From NCBI RefSeq assembly GCF_001425605.1, contig NZ_LMRG01000010.1, positions 51,058-115,057 of the forward strand: a stretch of DNA of 64,000 nucleotides. The letters are read 5' to 3'. This document shows, in pieces, positions 53,800 to 63,580 of the stretch. The notes beneath the pieces were generated by a model. It saw only the letters and a program-made list of their open reading frames with translations. It did no database searches and was not told the DNA's origin. The number at the start of each line of letters is the position of its first letter. Within the stretch, counting starts at the first letter, position 1. This DNA is from Rhizobium sp. Leaf453. GTDB lineage: Bacteria; Pseudomonadota; Alphaproteobacteria; Rhizobiales; Rhizobiaceae. A program made the position numbers and the translations under genes.

Positions 53800-56156
53800 A
53801 TGCCCAAACACGATCTTTCATCACGTCATTTTCAGCGCAAAATCTCCGAATTCTGCGAGATGCGTATTGCACCGATATGCTCGAAGCGGGTGCTGGAGAA
53901 CGTTCGCCCTTACCTGATCGGCCTGATCATATATCGCAAGCGGCCGCCTGTCCTGAACGGTCGTCTCGACTGGATCGCGCTCGGGGAGGCTTGCGGGATC
54001 GAAGACGAGATGACGGCAGAACTGAAGAAGCAGCTAGCGCCAGCACTGGATGCGATCATGCGATGGCTGAAGGTGCCGCCGGTTGCAGATGACGTTCCGT
54101 CAGCCAAGGTGTCTTCGCGCGCAGGCAGAATGGCATCGGTCAAAAAGCCGGCGGCCGTTTCCACAACCAGAAAACCGCAACGCGGCCCAATGGATGGCTT
54201 GTTCGAACGGAATACATCGGCGCAGCGCGGACCCGCTCCGAAGCCGATCAGCCCATTTCCCGATGCCTTGTTCGAAGCGACAGACGATCTGGCGAGTTTT
54301 CAGGATGCGCTGATCTACCATATGCGCCGGTTCGGCGACAGCTATTGGCAGCTCTACCGCGCTGTCGTTCGCCTCACCGAGACTTTCGACAGCAAGACAC
54401 TTCTGTCCTGGATCCAGGGCGAGCGTGTGCCGCGATCGGTTGCGAGTTTTAACATCCTGCGCCGCATCGAAATACGATACCGACTGTCAGAAGGATACTT
54501 CAAGGCAAAGCTTCCGCATCAGGCGCGCTCGCTCTACGGTCACGATCTTGGCGATATCAGTCCAGCCAAGCGGCGGCGGATTTCCTTGCACCTGCCCGAT
54601 GATTTCAGCAGCCTTCCCTTTACCAAGCGAGAAGAGATCCTTGACTGGGTCCGCCGGATCATCGTCTCTGGTTCAACCGAGTATCGCCGTTACCAAGCCG
54701 CAAAGAGCAAGGAGCGATATGCGATCCGTTTTCCCGGTATCACCTATGGTGGCGGTTCGCCTTCACTTCGACCTCTAACATCTGCCACCAACGCCAACCA
54801 GAACATGGCTGAGGAACTCGACGATCCAGAGCTGCTGTCAGGCGTCATCGACGCGCCGCCGCGGCTTGCGATGGAAATGGCGGACCTCATTCGTTTCAAG
54901 ACCTCGACCCTGACGGCGATTGGTTTTCAGCGAAATGGGGTCTGGGGTGAAGAAACCGCATCCCAAAAAATCGAACATCTCGGCTTGATGTTTGGTGCCC
55001 TCGCCGCGTCTCCCTCCCGCATCGTCAAAGGTCGCGGTGTTCCGCTCAGCCAGTTGAGCTTTGGCGTGTTGGTATTCGCAGGCGTTTGGGACTGGTATCT
55101 GCAATGGCCTGAACAGCGGCGCGGCTTCTACACCAAATGGGAAGAGGACATGCTAATGGTGGCTCAGGCTCTCACGCGAGCTGACGTAGGCTGGATCCGG
55201 CAGCATCCAGAGCTTTTGAAGAACGTCAGGCCGATCGATGGTCTCATCGAACGAGAGGAGATCGAGTTCGCAACCCGAGACTGGAACGGCGCCTGCGACG
55301 CGTTCCACCGGCATGCGGCGAACCGGTCGAAGGAAATCCAGCGTGTCATGCGTGTCCATCGCGATCCGTTCGAGCCGATCATGTGCATCCTGGAGGCCGA
55401 CAGCCCCCTCGCCGAATATCGCAAGATCACCGACGAAATCCTGAAACGCATGCCGGACGAAGATCGCTATCCGCGACCGGCGGCCGAAGCCGTCCGATCA
55501 TTTTTGCTCCTGCGCCTCGGCCTACATCTCGGCCTTCGCCAGAAGAACCTGCGTCAGCTCCGCGTCTGCGCGCGCGGGCATTTCCCGACATCAGAGCGAC
55601 GGCTTGAGGACCTGAAATGCGGTGAACTCCGGTGGAGCGACCGGGAGCGCGGCTGGGAAGTCCTGATCCCCTCGGTCGCATTCAAGAATTCCGGGTCATC
55701 GGTTTTCGGGCAGAAGCCATTCCGGTTGATCCTTCCAGACCTCCTCGATCTCTACAAATATATCGATGCTTATATCGACAAGCATCGCGGCGTATTGCTT
55801 GGCGGCGCAAAGGATCCCGGCACATTCTTCGTCAAGACGGTGAAACGACGAGCCTCGACGCGGCCTATGACTCGACGAAATTCTATGAGGCTTGGCGGAC
55901 GGTGATTCAGCGATACGGGATCTACAACCCCTACACAGGGCGTGGCGCTATCAGAGGGCTGCTGCCGCATGGGCCACATAATCTGCGGGACATTCTCGCT
56001 ACCCATATCCTCAAGCAGACCGGTTCTTACGAGCAGGCCAGCTACGCCATTCAGGATACGCCTGATGTAGTGCAGCAGCACTACGGTCGTTTCCTGCCTC
56101 AGGACAAGGCTGCACTGGCGGCAAAAATCCTGAACAAGGTTTGGGAAGCCGCGTAA
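53800..56156 (+). pseudogene. Large tyrosine recombinase/integrase, frameshifted
   Basis: Reading from ATG 53800 gives about 700 residues. Box I Arg is visible in LHLGLRQKNLRQLRV and the beta-hairpin Lys in VLIPSVAFKNSGSSVFG. Between about 55829 and 55850 the frame breaks (-1 or a 1-bp deletion). The next frame, from TTSLDAAYDSTKFYEAWRT onward, holds box II HNLRDILATHIL (HxxR) and the nucleophile region PDVVQQHYGRF, ending at 56156. All catalytic residues are present across the two frames, but no single protein has them. The ~250 N-terminal residues are unrecognised. It lies between two hipBA modules. Confidence 0.75.
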
Positions 56157-56483
56157 CGAAATCAAGGTTACACTGCTTTAGGCTCGGAACGTTACGCCTG
56201 AGAGCTGACCTACTCGTCGCCTTGAATGGATCTGAACCAATGTCCCACTCAAGCGCTTTGGCCAAGCATCTGAAACTTTGTGATATCTTATGCAGGTTCG
56301 CTAGACAGTAGACACAGCGATCAGGCGGCGTTCCGCTCTCGATTTAGCCTCACCTTAATCCGAATTATCCAACCATTTGATAAATTGCAGTGCTCATCAA
56401 CATTTTTGCCAGATGGCTTCGGGTGGCCAGAAAATTGAGCTGGATAGGAGACTGACTTCCGCAGGCAACAGTTTCTTACATGA
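56157..56483. other. Spacer between recombinase and second hipBA promoter region
   Basis: About 330 bases, AT-richer than the genes around it. No gene seen. It may contain the end of the recombinase module or its attachment site, but no repeat was identified. Confidence 0.3.
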
Positions 56484-56589
56484 GCGGAATTCCGTACATT
56501 TCATAAATATGTTGCGGAATTCAGCTCGTGCATGTAGAAAGGATTCATGCGGAATTCCGCATCATCCCTACAGTAGAGCGGAATTCCGC
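56484..56589 (+). promoter_or_regulatory. Four-copy operator array GCGGAATTCCGC upstream of hipB2
   Basis: Palindromes at 56484-56495 (gcggaattccgt), 56514-56525 (gcggaattcagc), 56549-56560 and 56578-56589 (both perfect gcggaattccgc). Start-to-start spacing is 30, 35 and 29 bp, about three helical turns, so they lie on about the same face. The last copy touches the ATG at 56590, and its gga is the only visible ribosome-binding sequence. HipB-type autorepression is the natural reading. Confidence 0.8.
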
Positions 56590-56940
56590 ATGAAAATTGC
56601 CGTTTTTCAGTTATTGGGCGAACAACTACTCGCAGCCCGTAAAAGGCGCGACCTAAGTCAGTCGGCGCTCGCGGAGCGACTTGGCCGAAATCGTGCCCGC
56701 ATATCGGAACTGGAACGTGACCTTGCCAATAATCGCTTGGGCAGGGACCGTCTGACTCTGTTTGCCGAACTCTGCGATACGCTTGATCTCGTCCCCGTGC
56801 TTATCCCCAAATCGCGTATGGAACGCGTACGGCTGCTAGTCGATGACGTACCTGTTGCTCCAAGACATTCGACCGAGGTTCCCAGAGCTTTCGACGAGCT
56901 GTTCATCGACCTCGACGACGATGAAATAAAGGAAGGGTAA
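56590..56940 (+). CDS. hipB: HipB-type antitoxin/XRE regulator (module 2)
   Basis: 116 residues. HTH: LGEQLLAARKRRDLSQSALAERLGRNRARISELERDLANNRLGRDRLTLFAELCDTLDLVPVLIP. The ATG at 56590 is chosen because homology begins there; an upstream in-frame extension would read through the operators. It overlaps the hipA start by one base (TAATG). Confidence 0.85.
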   Translation: MKIAVFQLLGEQLLAARKRRDLSQSALAERLGRNRARISELERDLANNRLGRDRLTLFAELCDTLDLVPVLIPKSRMERVRLLVDDVPVAPRHSTEVPRAFDELFIDLDDDEIKEG

Positions 56941-58232
56941 TGGCAAAAGCAGCGGCGGTCCTTGGCGTCTTTATGCTCGACGAAAAAGGAGTGTCTGTCC
57001 GGGCCGGAACGTTAACGCGCGACGCGGATAGAGCGGTGTCTTTTGTCGTTGCGGAGAGCTTCCTGCGGGACGCGACGAGGCCGATCCTCAGTCTCGGCTG
57101 GTATGATCCGGATTCCGACCAGGGGACACGCGAAAGGCTCGCCTCGCGGGGAGATAAAATCGGGCTGCACGGAAGGTTGCCGCCTTGGTTTTCCGGGCTT
57201 CTGCCGGAAGGAGCCCTGCGCGAGCTGGTGATGACAGAAATGGGTCCGGGTGATCACGACGAATTCGACGTGCTGACCCGCCTCGGAGCGGACTTGCCCG
57301 GCGCGGTGTTGATTGTCCCGGAGACCGATATACCGGCGGCGGCGGGACCGCTGGACCTCGGAAATGTCCATGGCTTCAAGGCGCCGCTTCCCGAAGGGGC
57401 TGTAAAATTCTCACTGGCAGGCGTCCAGCTAAAATTTACCGGCAACCGGGATGGCGATCGTCTGACAGCTCCAGCACGGGGAGAGACGGGTCGTAGCATC
57501 ATCAAGCTGGCCAGCGAACGATTTCCCAATCTTCCCGAAGCAGAGTTTGCCGCCATGCAGATGGCGAGCGGAATAGGCGTCAGAACCGCGCCATGCCGGC
57601 TTATCTCTCGCGACGCGATCCGGGACGTTCCAGCCGAATTGCTCCAGCATGGCGAAAATGTGCTTGTCGTGGAGAGGTTCGACAGGTCTGCTGGCGGCCG
57701 CATCCATATCGAGGACGCCGGCCAGATTCTCGGCGCGGTAGGTGAACGCAAATATACGATGGGTACGACCGAAACGGTTATTAACATGGTTCGCCGTTTC
57801 AGTACCGATCATCGAGATGACGTTCTAGAAGCCGTCAGACGTGTCGTCGCCGACGTGCTTCTAGGAAATGGCGACAATCATCTAAAGAACTGGTCCTTTT
57901 ACTTCCCGCAAGCCGGCGAGATTAGACTATCTCCCGCCTACGATATCGTGCCGACGGTCCTGTATCTCCCCCGAGACGAGATGGCATTGCGCTTCGTCAG
58001 GACACATGATTTCGATGCAGTCAATCTGCATCGTTTCGAACGGGTTGCGAGCTTTATCAAGCTGGATCCAAAGCTCATCGCGCGTGAAGTCCAGCATGCC
58101 GTCCGTCGAGCCTTAGAAACTTGGCCAAAGATTGCCCCAGGTCTTTTGGGACCCGACTCTTCGGATCGGATTATGAGGCGGCTCAACACGTTGACGCTTG
58201 TCCGTGAGGTGCGTCTAAGGATGGGGCTATGA
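56940..58232 (+). CDS. hipA: HipA-type toxin kinase (module 2)
   Basis: 430 residues, diverged from module 1. LHGRLPPWFSGLLPEGALRELV, VKFSLAGVQLKFTGNRDG, LLGNGDNHLKNWSFYFP (catalytic Asp/Asn) and SPAYDIVPTVLYLPRDEMALRF match HipA; the full set of kinase residues is present. Coupled to hipB2 by a one-base overlap (TAATG). The two hipBA copies are not recent duplicates. Confidence 0.88.
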   Translation: MAKAAAVLGVFMLDEKGVSVRAGTLTRDADRAVSFVVAESFLRDATRPILSLGWYDPDSDQGTRERLASRGDKIGLHGRLPPWFSGLLPEGALRELVMTEMGPGDHDEFDVLTRLGADLPGAVLIVPETDIPAAAGPLDLGNVHGFKAPLPEGAVKFSLAGVQLKFTGNRDGDRLTAPARGETGRSIIKLASERFPNLPEAEFAAMQMASGIGVRTAPCRLISRDAIRDVPAELLQHGENVLVVERFDRSAGGRIHIEDAGQILGAVGERKYTMGTTETVINMVRRFSTDHRDDVLEAVRRVVADVLLGNGDNHLKNWSFYFPQAGEIRLSPAYDIVPTVLYLPRDEMALRFVRTHDFDAVNLHRFERVASFIKLDPKLIAREVQHAVRRALETWPKIAPGLLGPDSSDRIMRRLNTLTLVREVRLRMGL

Positions 58233-58486
58233 TAAGTCTGAGCGATGACGGATGCGCGGCATTTCAGCTGCGTACCCGCCCTCGATGTTAACTGCGTGGA
58301 GGCGTCATTACGCTCTTGAAAAGAATCGAACGGCCGACTGGTTGGTCGGAGAGCTTAAGTGTCTGAAAAGACATGCTTCGTGGGATAACGCCTATTTATG
58401 GAACTTTTACTTTGCTCGATCTGACCGGCAACGTTTCTTTGTTGTAAGGCCCGGTGTGTACCAGGCAACCTTCAATGCTTAGTTCC

Positions 58487-59404
58487 CTATAGGGCAAAGG
58501 ATGCCGACAGGAGCTTCGCCGGTATTGCAGGGTCGTCCGCATCGGTAACGAGAAGCAGGTCCAGTGTCTCATTCTCCATCTGAGCGCTGATACCTTCCAC
58601 CTTGTATGGCTTTTCGAGCTGGTGCAGCGAGAGCAACTGCCCAGTTGTGTCAACGATTCCGATCGCGGCTCCTACGCAGTGACCATCAAGATATGCGTCG
58701 TCGGTATCTTCCGCCACGGCACAAAACACCACGTCGCCACTGGGCAGAGCCGCCGCATCGGTGAAGCAGAGTGGAACGCCCTCGATCATACCAAGATCCA
58801 CTCTCCTGATGGCGGACGGCGCAAGTGCGGCGGCAACAGGATCTCGCAAAGCCTCGAGAACCGGCAGCAGCGGGTAATGGATGATCGCGTTGGCGATATC
58901 TCTCTTGTTGCCGCGCTGGAACAACAGGAGTTCTTCGTCGATTACGGCCGCTCCCTCGATGTTGAGATCGGCGAAGGCTTGATGAAGCGGGCCGAGCATC
59001 GGCCCCATATCGACTTGCTCGGGTGAAGTGCTGAGCGCACCTCGCGCGTCAAGCCCAAGGAGAACTCCGCGGCCGCGGTTTGGCCTCGATGCTGATCCCA
59101 GCGCCAATAGAGCGCCATCCGAAAAGCCCTCGAAAGCTGGAACGAACACGATCGCCTCCAGGTCCGGCTTTTGGCGCTTTCGATCGGCCTTCATGATGGG
59201 CAGGTCGCCCGAAAACAGGCGGACCAATCGACCCGGCCCGTTGTCATAGGCGGAAAACGCCCCGAGGTGATGTTCGTCATCCGCAACGACATAGAAGTGC
59301 GGGCCGACGCACACCAGACCGCTTGCGGAGCTGATGTAGGACAGCTGCGTGTCACATCTCTCCGGAGAGACGTCGAGTTGTCGAAGTTCGGTCGTAACAA
59401 TCAT
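58487..59404 (-). CDS. Hypothetical protein, possible beta-propeller
   Basis: 305 residues, not assigned to a family with certainty. It has repeating strand-like blocks (YISSASGLVCVGPHFYVVADDEHHLGAF, LEAIVFVPAFEGFSDGALLALGS, LNIEGAAVIDEELLLFQRGN, VEGISAQMENETLDLLLVTDADD) and recurring Glu-Gly/Glu-Ala motifs that suggest a beta-propeller with a metal or phosphate site (DUF6929/phytase-like). There is no signal peptide. It is close to the mobile zone but looks chromosomal in style. Confidence 0.7.
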   Translation of the reverse strand: MIVTTELRQLDVSPERCDTQLSYISSASGLVCVGPHFYVVADDEHHLGAFSAYDNGPGRLVRLFSGDLPIMKADRKRQKPDLEAIVFVPAFEGFSDGALLALGSASRPNRGRGVLLGLDARGALSTSPEQVDMGPMLGPLHQAFADLNIEGAAVIDEELLLFQRGNKRDIANAIIHYPLLPVLEALRDPVAAALAPSAIRRVDLGMIEGVPLCFTDAAALPSGDVVFCAVAEDTDDAYLDGHCVGAAIGIVDTTGQLLSLHQLEKPYKVEGISAQMENETLDLLLVTDADDPAIPAKLLSASFAL

Positions 59405-60389
59405 CCAACCTTGCTATCACCGTGGACGTCGGCGCTCTACCGGCTGAGACGCGAAATTGTCTTGGTTTCAATTGAATACGAAGTTGCAACGCATGCCTCC
59501 CCCACAACAGGTAAAACGTTGAAATCTTTAAGCCGACGGCATACCACAATTATGGAACTTTGCTTATGGAATGGCCCGCCCTTTCTCCAGCGTCTGTTAG
59601 GATGCTGCAGGTGGAAGGAAGAAAGGAACGAGCCAATGTCTATAGCGATCCTTGGAGTTGATCTGGGCAAGACTTCTTGCAGCATAGTTGGTGTCGATGA
59701 CATCGGCGCGATAGTTGTCCAGCGAACAATGCGTCGCGAGACGCTAATTGAGTACGTAGCGAAGCTCCCTGCCGCCCATCATCTGGGTCACCTGTTTGAG
59801 GCACAAGGCCACGAGGTCCGGCTGATGTCGCCGGAATACGTTCGCCCCAACATCAAGGCGCAGAAAAATGATGACCGGGATGCAGAGGGTATTGCCGAAG
59901 CTGCATCTCGGCCGACCATGCGTTTCGTCAACCTTAAGAGCCAGGAGCAACTGGACATCCAGACCCTGCATAGGGTGCGTTCTCGCCTTGTGGCCGAACG
60001 AACAAACCTCATCAATCAACTTTGTGCCATCCTGCTGGAGCGCGGGGTGATCTTCCCGGTCGAGCGGCGAAAACTTGAGCTCGGCGTGGATGGTATGCTA
60101 TCCAAGAGTGCCCAGATACTATCGCCGCGTGTGCATCAGCTGGTTGCTGATCTACGCAGCGAATGGAAGGAACTCGACAGAAAGATCGACGCACTGAATG
60201 CCGAGTTTATCCGGTTGGCACGCGGTGACGCCGCCATGCGCAGACTGACTTCGATCCCTGGTGTTGGCGTTCTTAATGCAACGGCCCTGGTCGCGGCGGT
60301 GGGTGATGCAAGCAGCTTCGCCAAAGCTCGGGATCTGGGGGCCTGGCTCGGACTGGTTCCCAGGCAATACAGTACTGGCGACAGACCCC

Positions 60390-61747
60390 GATCGTGTCCC
60401 CGGACGTGGTGTAGCTTAGGCGGCCACGGCTCATCCCAGAGGGCCGGATGAGTGTCAGCTTGCGGCTGGCAGGCTGATGAGCGGATCATCGCTCATTGTG
60501 GCGATGGTTTCCAGTGTCATGTATCGGGACCTCTGGACGGCCCATTCGTCGTTTTGCTCCAGGAGCAAGGCACCGACCAGTCTGACGATGGCGTCGTCGT
60601 TGGGGAAGATGCCAACTACTTCAGTGCGTCGCTTGATCTCGCCGTTGAGACGCTCGATCGGATTTGTCGAATGAAGCTTGGTCCAGTGGGCCTTGGGAAA
60701 GGTCATGTAGGCGAGCACGTCCTGCTCGGCACTGTCCATGAGACTCGCGAGTTTCGGCACCTTCGGCCTGATCTGGTCGGCGACATTGCGCCACTGGGTG
60801 CTTGCCGCCTCCGGTGTATCCTGGGCAAAGGCCGTGGCGATGAAGGCTGAGACGACGCGGCGTCCGCTTTTTCCGGCATGGGCAAGCGCATTGCGCATGA
60901 AGTGGACACGGCACCTCTGCCAGTGTCGCGGCGAGCACCTTCGATACTGCGACTTTGATGCCCTCATGTGCATCGGATACGGCGAGCTTGACGCCGCGCA
61001 GGCCTCGTCTGGTTAGCTTGCGCAGGAACTCGGTCCAGATCGCTTCTGCCTCGGATGTGCCGATTTCCACGCCGAGCACCTCGCGTCGGCCATCGGTGTT
61101 GACGCCCACGGCGATGATGACGGCGACAGAGACAATACGACCGCCGCGCCGGACCTTCAGATAGGTGGCATCGATCCAAAGATAGGGCCATTCTCCCTCA
61201 ATGGGCCTGTCAAGAAAGGCCTTCACCTTCTCGTCGATTTCCTCGCAGAGCCGGGACACCTGGCTCTTGGAGATGCCCGACATGCCCATCGCCTTGACGA
61301 GGTCATCGACGGATCGGGTCGAGACGCCTTGGATATAGGCCTCCTGGATCACCGCCGTCAGAGCCTTCTCGGCCATGCGGCGCGGTTCGAGAAAGCTCGG
61401 GAAATAGCTGCCTGTGCGAAGCTTGGGAATGCGCAGCTCGACGGTGCCCGCTCGTGTCTCCCAATCCCGGTCGCGATAGCCGTTGCGCTGAGCCAGTCGA
61501 AAACCATTCTTCTCGCCATAGCCCGCGCCGGTCTTCGTCCCGACCTCCAGCGCCATCAGCTTCTCGGCAGCAAAGCCGATCATCTCGCGCAGCAAATCGG
61601 CGTCGGCGCTCTTCTCAACGAGTGAGCGCAGGTTCATCATGTCGTCGGTCATCGGTGGTGTCCTTCAGGTTGGTCTAAGCAACCCGACCCTACCGGAAAT
61701 CACCGATGGCTATGAAATCCAGCTACACCACGTCGTGGGACACGATC
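60390..61747 (-). mobile_element. IS256-family element with 8-bp target duplication
   Basis: Terminal inverted repeats of 27 bp with two mismatches, beginning GATCGTGTCCC and ending GACGTGGTGTAGCT. The target duplication cagacccc is at 60382-60389 and 61748-61755, proving insertion into the IS110 transposase gene. Confidence 0.95.
60455..61652 (-). pseudogene. IS256 mutator-type transposase, frameshifted
   Basis: Reads [31 protein letters not shown]...[27 protein letters not shown]...[17 protein letters not shown]...[19 protein letters not shown], then needs a frame change to go on as [20 protein letters not shown]...[26 protein letters not shown]. The break is one extra base near 60923 (complement of g in ccagtgtcgcgg). 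DDE residues are otherwise intact. It may be a true inactivating insertion or a sequencing error. Confidence 0.9.
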
Positions 61748-61850
61748 CAGACCCCGACTGCTTGCGATATCAAAACGTGGAAATACCTACTTGCGTACGT
61801 TGCTCATTCATGGTGCTCGTGCAGCGCTACCGTCGCTTTCAACAGCTGAT

Positions 61851-62999
61851 GAGACCTGTGCGCGGGCCGGTTTTCCAATTGAATTTGCTGCATTTTTCTC
61901 CGGATTGAACGAAAATGTGCGGTTGTGGGCATCGCCACGTCCGCCTTGAGATGGCGGCCGATCGGAGGGCGTGTTGTTTCGTCGCCTATCCCGCCGTAGC
62001 AATGATCCTCAAACTCCGTTTCATATTGTAGGCGATAGCGGTCAGGCGAATTTGAACGCCTGCCTTTGCTAGCCCTCGCCATCGCATGCGGCGCAGGCCG
62101 TAGCTTCGTTTCCAGGTGCCGAAGATCTTCTCGATCCGACCGCGGATACGGTGGATCGGTTGGTTCCAGGCATCGAGACGTGCTCGGATTTCGGCTTCGT
62201 CGCGCCCCCACATGCCAGTAGCGATAACGCGCGGCGTGCCGCCCCTGGCAATGACCGCCTTGCCAAAATGGTCACCCCGGTAGGCACTGTCGGCATAAAC
62301 ATCGCAGGGATTATCCGGCAATGCATCAGGACCGGCCTTACCATCGTTGATATTGGCGGGTGTCACTGCAACCTCCTCGACGAGGGCCGTATCGGCATCG
62401 GCACCGACATGCGCTTTGAAGCCATGAACCGCAGGTCGGCCCTTATGCTTGACCCAGTGGCCCTCGCCATCATCCTCGCTGGCCGAGGCGATAATCGTTG
62501 CATCGACCAGTGTGCCGGTCTTGACCTGGATCGCCTGTGCCTTGAGCTGGCCGGTGATCGCGTCGAACAGAGGCTTGTCCAGACCGTGCGTAACAAGGTT
62601 CCGGCGAAACCGAACGAAGGCGGTACGCTCAGGCGTCGGTTGCGATCGGGAGAAGCCGCAAAACCGGCGGAACGAGGCACGATCATCCAGAGCTTCAGCG
62701 AGCTTCACATCCGACAGATCATACCAGATCGACAAGAGCACCGCCTTGAATAGAGCCAATGGCGGTCAAGCGGGCTCTCCCTTGGCCGCGCACGATATAA
62801 GGCGGAGCGCTTCGTCGACCGGCGCCCAATCAATCAGCCGGCTGAGGTCATCAAGAGAAGAGGACGAACCCCGATCAACAGCAAATCCGAGCGCTTCCTG
62901 CCCTATCCGGCGACGGCTCATCACAAACCTCCATCTCTCGACAAAGGAATTGAATCATCAATGATTCCAGACGTCTATAAATATCCGCGCACAGGTCTC
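61851..62999 (-). mobile_element. IS5-family element
   Basis: Bounded by GAGACCTGTGCGCGG (61851-61865) and its exact complement (62985-62999). The host IS110 frame resumes after a 2-bp at duplication (61849-61850 and 63000-63001). Carries one transposase gene on the minus strand. Confidence 0.88.
61986..62921 (-). pseudogene. IS5-family transposase with internal stop codon
   Basis: From the ATG at 62921 (GGAGG upstream) it reads SRRRIGQEALGFAVDRGSSS...DEALRLISCAAKGEPA, then TGA at 62766-62768 where relatives have TGG (Trp), then PPLALFKAVLLSIWYDLSDVKLAEALDDRASFRRFCGFS and the DDE core (VDATIIASASEDD, VYADSAYRGDHFG, RIRGRIEKIFGTWKRSYGLRRMRW). One nonsense change inactivates it, unless a TTG downstream (62759) restarts. 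Confidence 0.85.
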
Positions 63000-63157
63000 A
63001 TGAGACGCCTCTGGGGCGATGGCTGAAAGCCATGATCGAGCGAGGCGTGCACCGTAACGCCATTGTTGTGGCTCTGGCTAACAAACTGGCGCGGATAGCG
63101 TGGGCTGCGTTGCGCAAAGGAACAGGCTTTGACCGTGGTTACCCGGTGACTGCGTAA

Positions 63158-63580
63158 CAGGATCAGCTACGCATTATCAAACGCGTAGCCCAAAGGGGTT
63201 TGCAGGAAGGATCGTAAAGATGGCCTGGCAGTCGAACGGCATATGGAAAGCCCGGTTAAAAAAATGGCACTGGGTGCCGGAGTGCTTTATTGGGGCTCCA
63301 AATGCGCGGATGTCCATCTTGGCCATGAGCATGCTATGAGGCCGTATACGTTGACGCAGACTGATCAGAAAATCGCAAAATCCTCTTGCAAGCAGGGCGG
63401 GCCATACGTTTTCTAAGCGACACGCTGCTTCAAGTAAAAACGCGCTTCAGCGTGGGAAATCAAGAACATGCCGCAGCGACTGTGGGGATGCAGGAAGCCG
63501 GCGGGGCCGCTATCTTTGTCACTCACACTTGCTAGGTCTGACGAAAGACATCGTTAATCCTTCTATGGCGCAATGGGCGG
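63158..63580. other. IS110 right non-coding end and ligase leader
   Basis: No gene. The first ~240 bases are probably the downstream non-coding part of IS110. The leader of the LigD-type gene begins near 63545 (gttaatccttctatggcgcaatg), the segment also found in the remnant at 39644-39723. Confidence 0.4.

Larger units (their letters stand above)
59636..63157 (+). pseudogene. IS110 transposase gene, interrupted twice
   Basis: N-terminal DEDD part (AILGVDLGKTSCSIVGVDD, NDDRDAEGIAEAASRP) and C-terminal part (LTSIPGVGVLNATALVAAVGDASSFAKARDLGAWLGLVPR). After the IS256 it resumes in frame as RPRLLAISKRGNTYLRTLLI and HGARAALPSLSTAD. After the IS5-type element it resumes as ETPLGRWLKAMIERGVHRNA with the stop at 63155-63157. 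AAGGAA precedes the ATG at 59636. With the insertions in place no full protein can be made. Confidence 0.88.
59550..63400 (+). mobile_element. IS110-family element carrying nested IS256 and IS5-type insertions
   Basis: The transposase gene can be rebuilt across the insertions (59636-60389, 61756-61850, 63002-63157), giving 335 codons including the stop, the usual IS110 size. The left flank (tatggaatggcccgccct near 59565) and right flank (agggcgggccatacg near 63394) are partly complementary, as often seen at IS110 borders. Exact ends are not proved. Confidence 0.8.

Noticed and set aside
58252..58482. 76-codon frame after hipA2
   Set aside because: No ribosome-binding site or homology; residues are plausible but unsupported.
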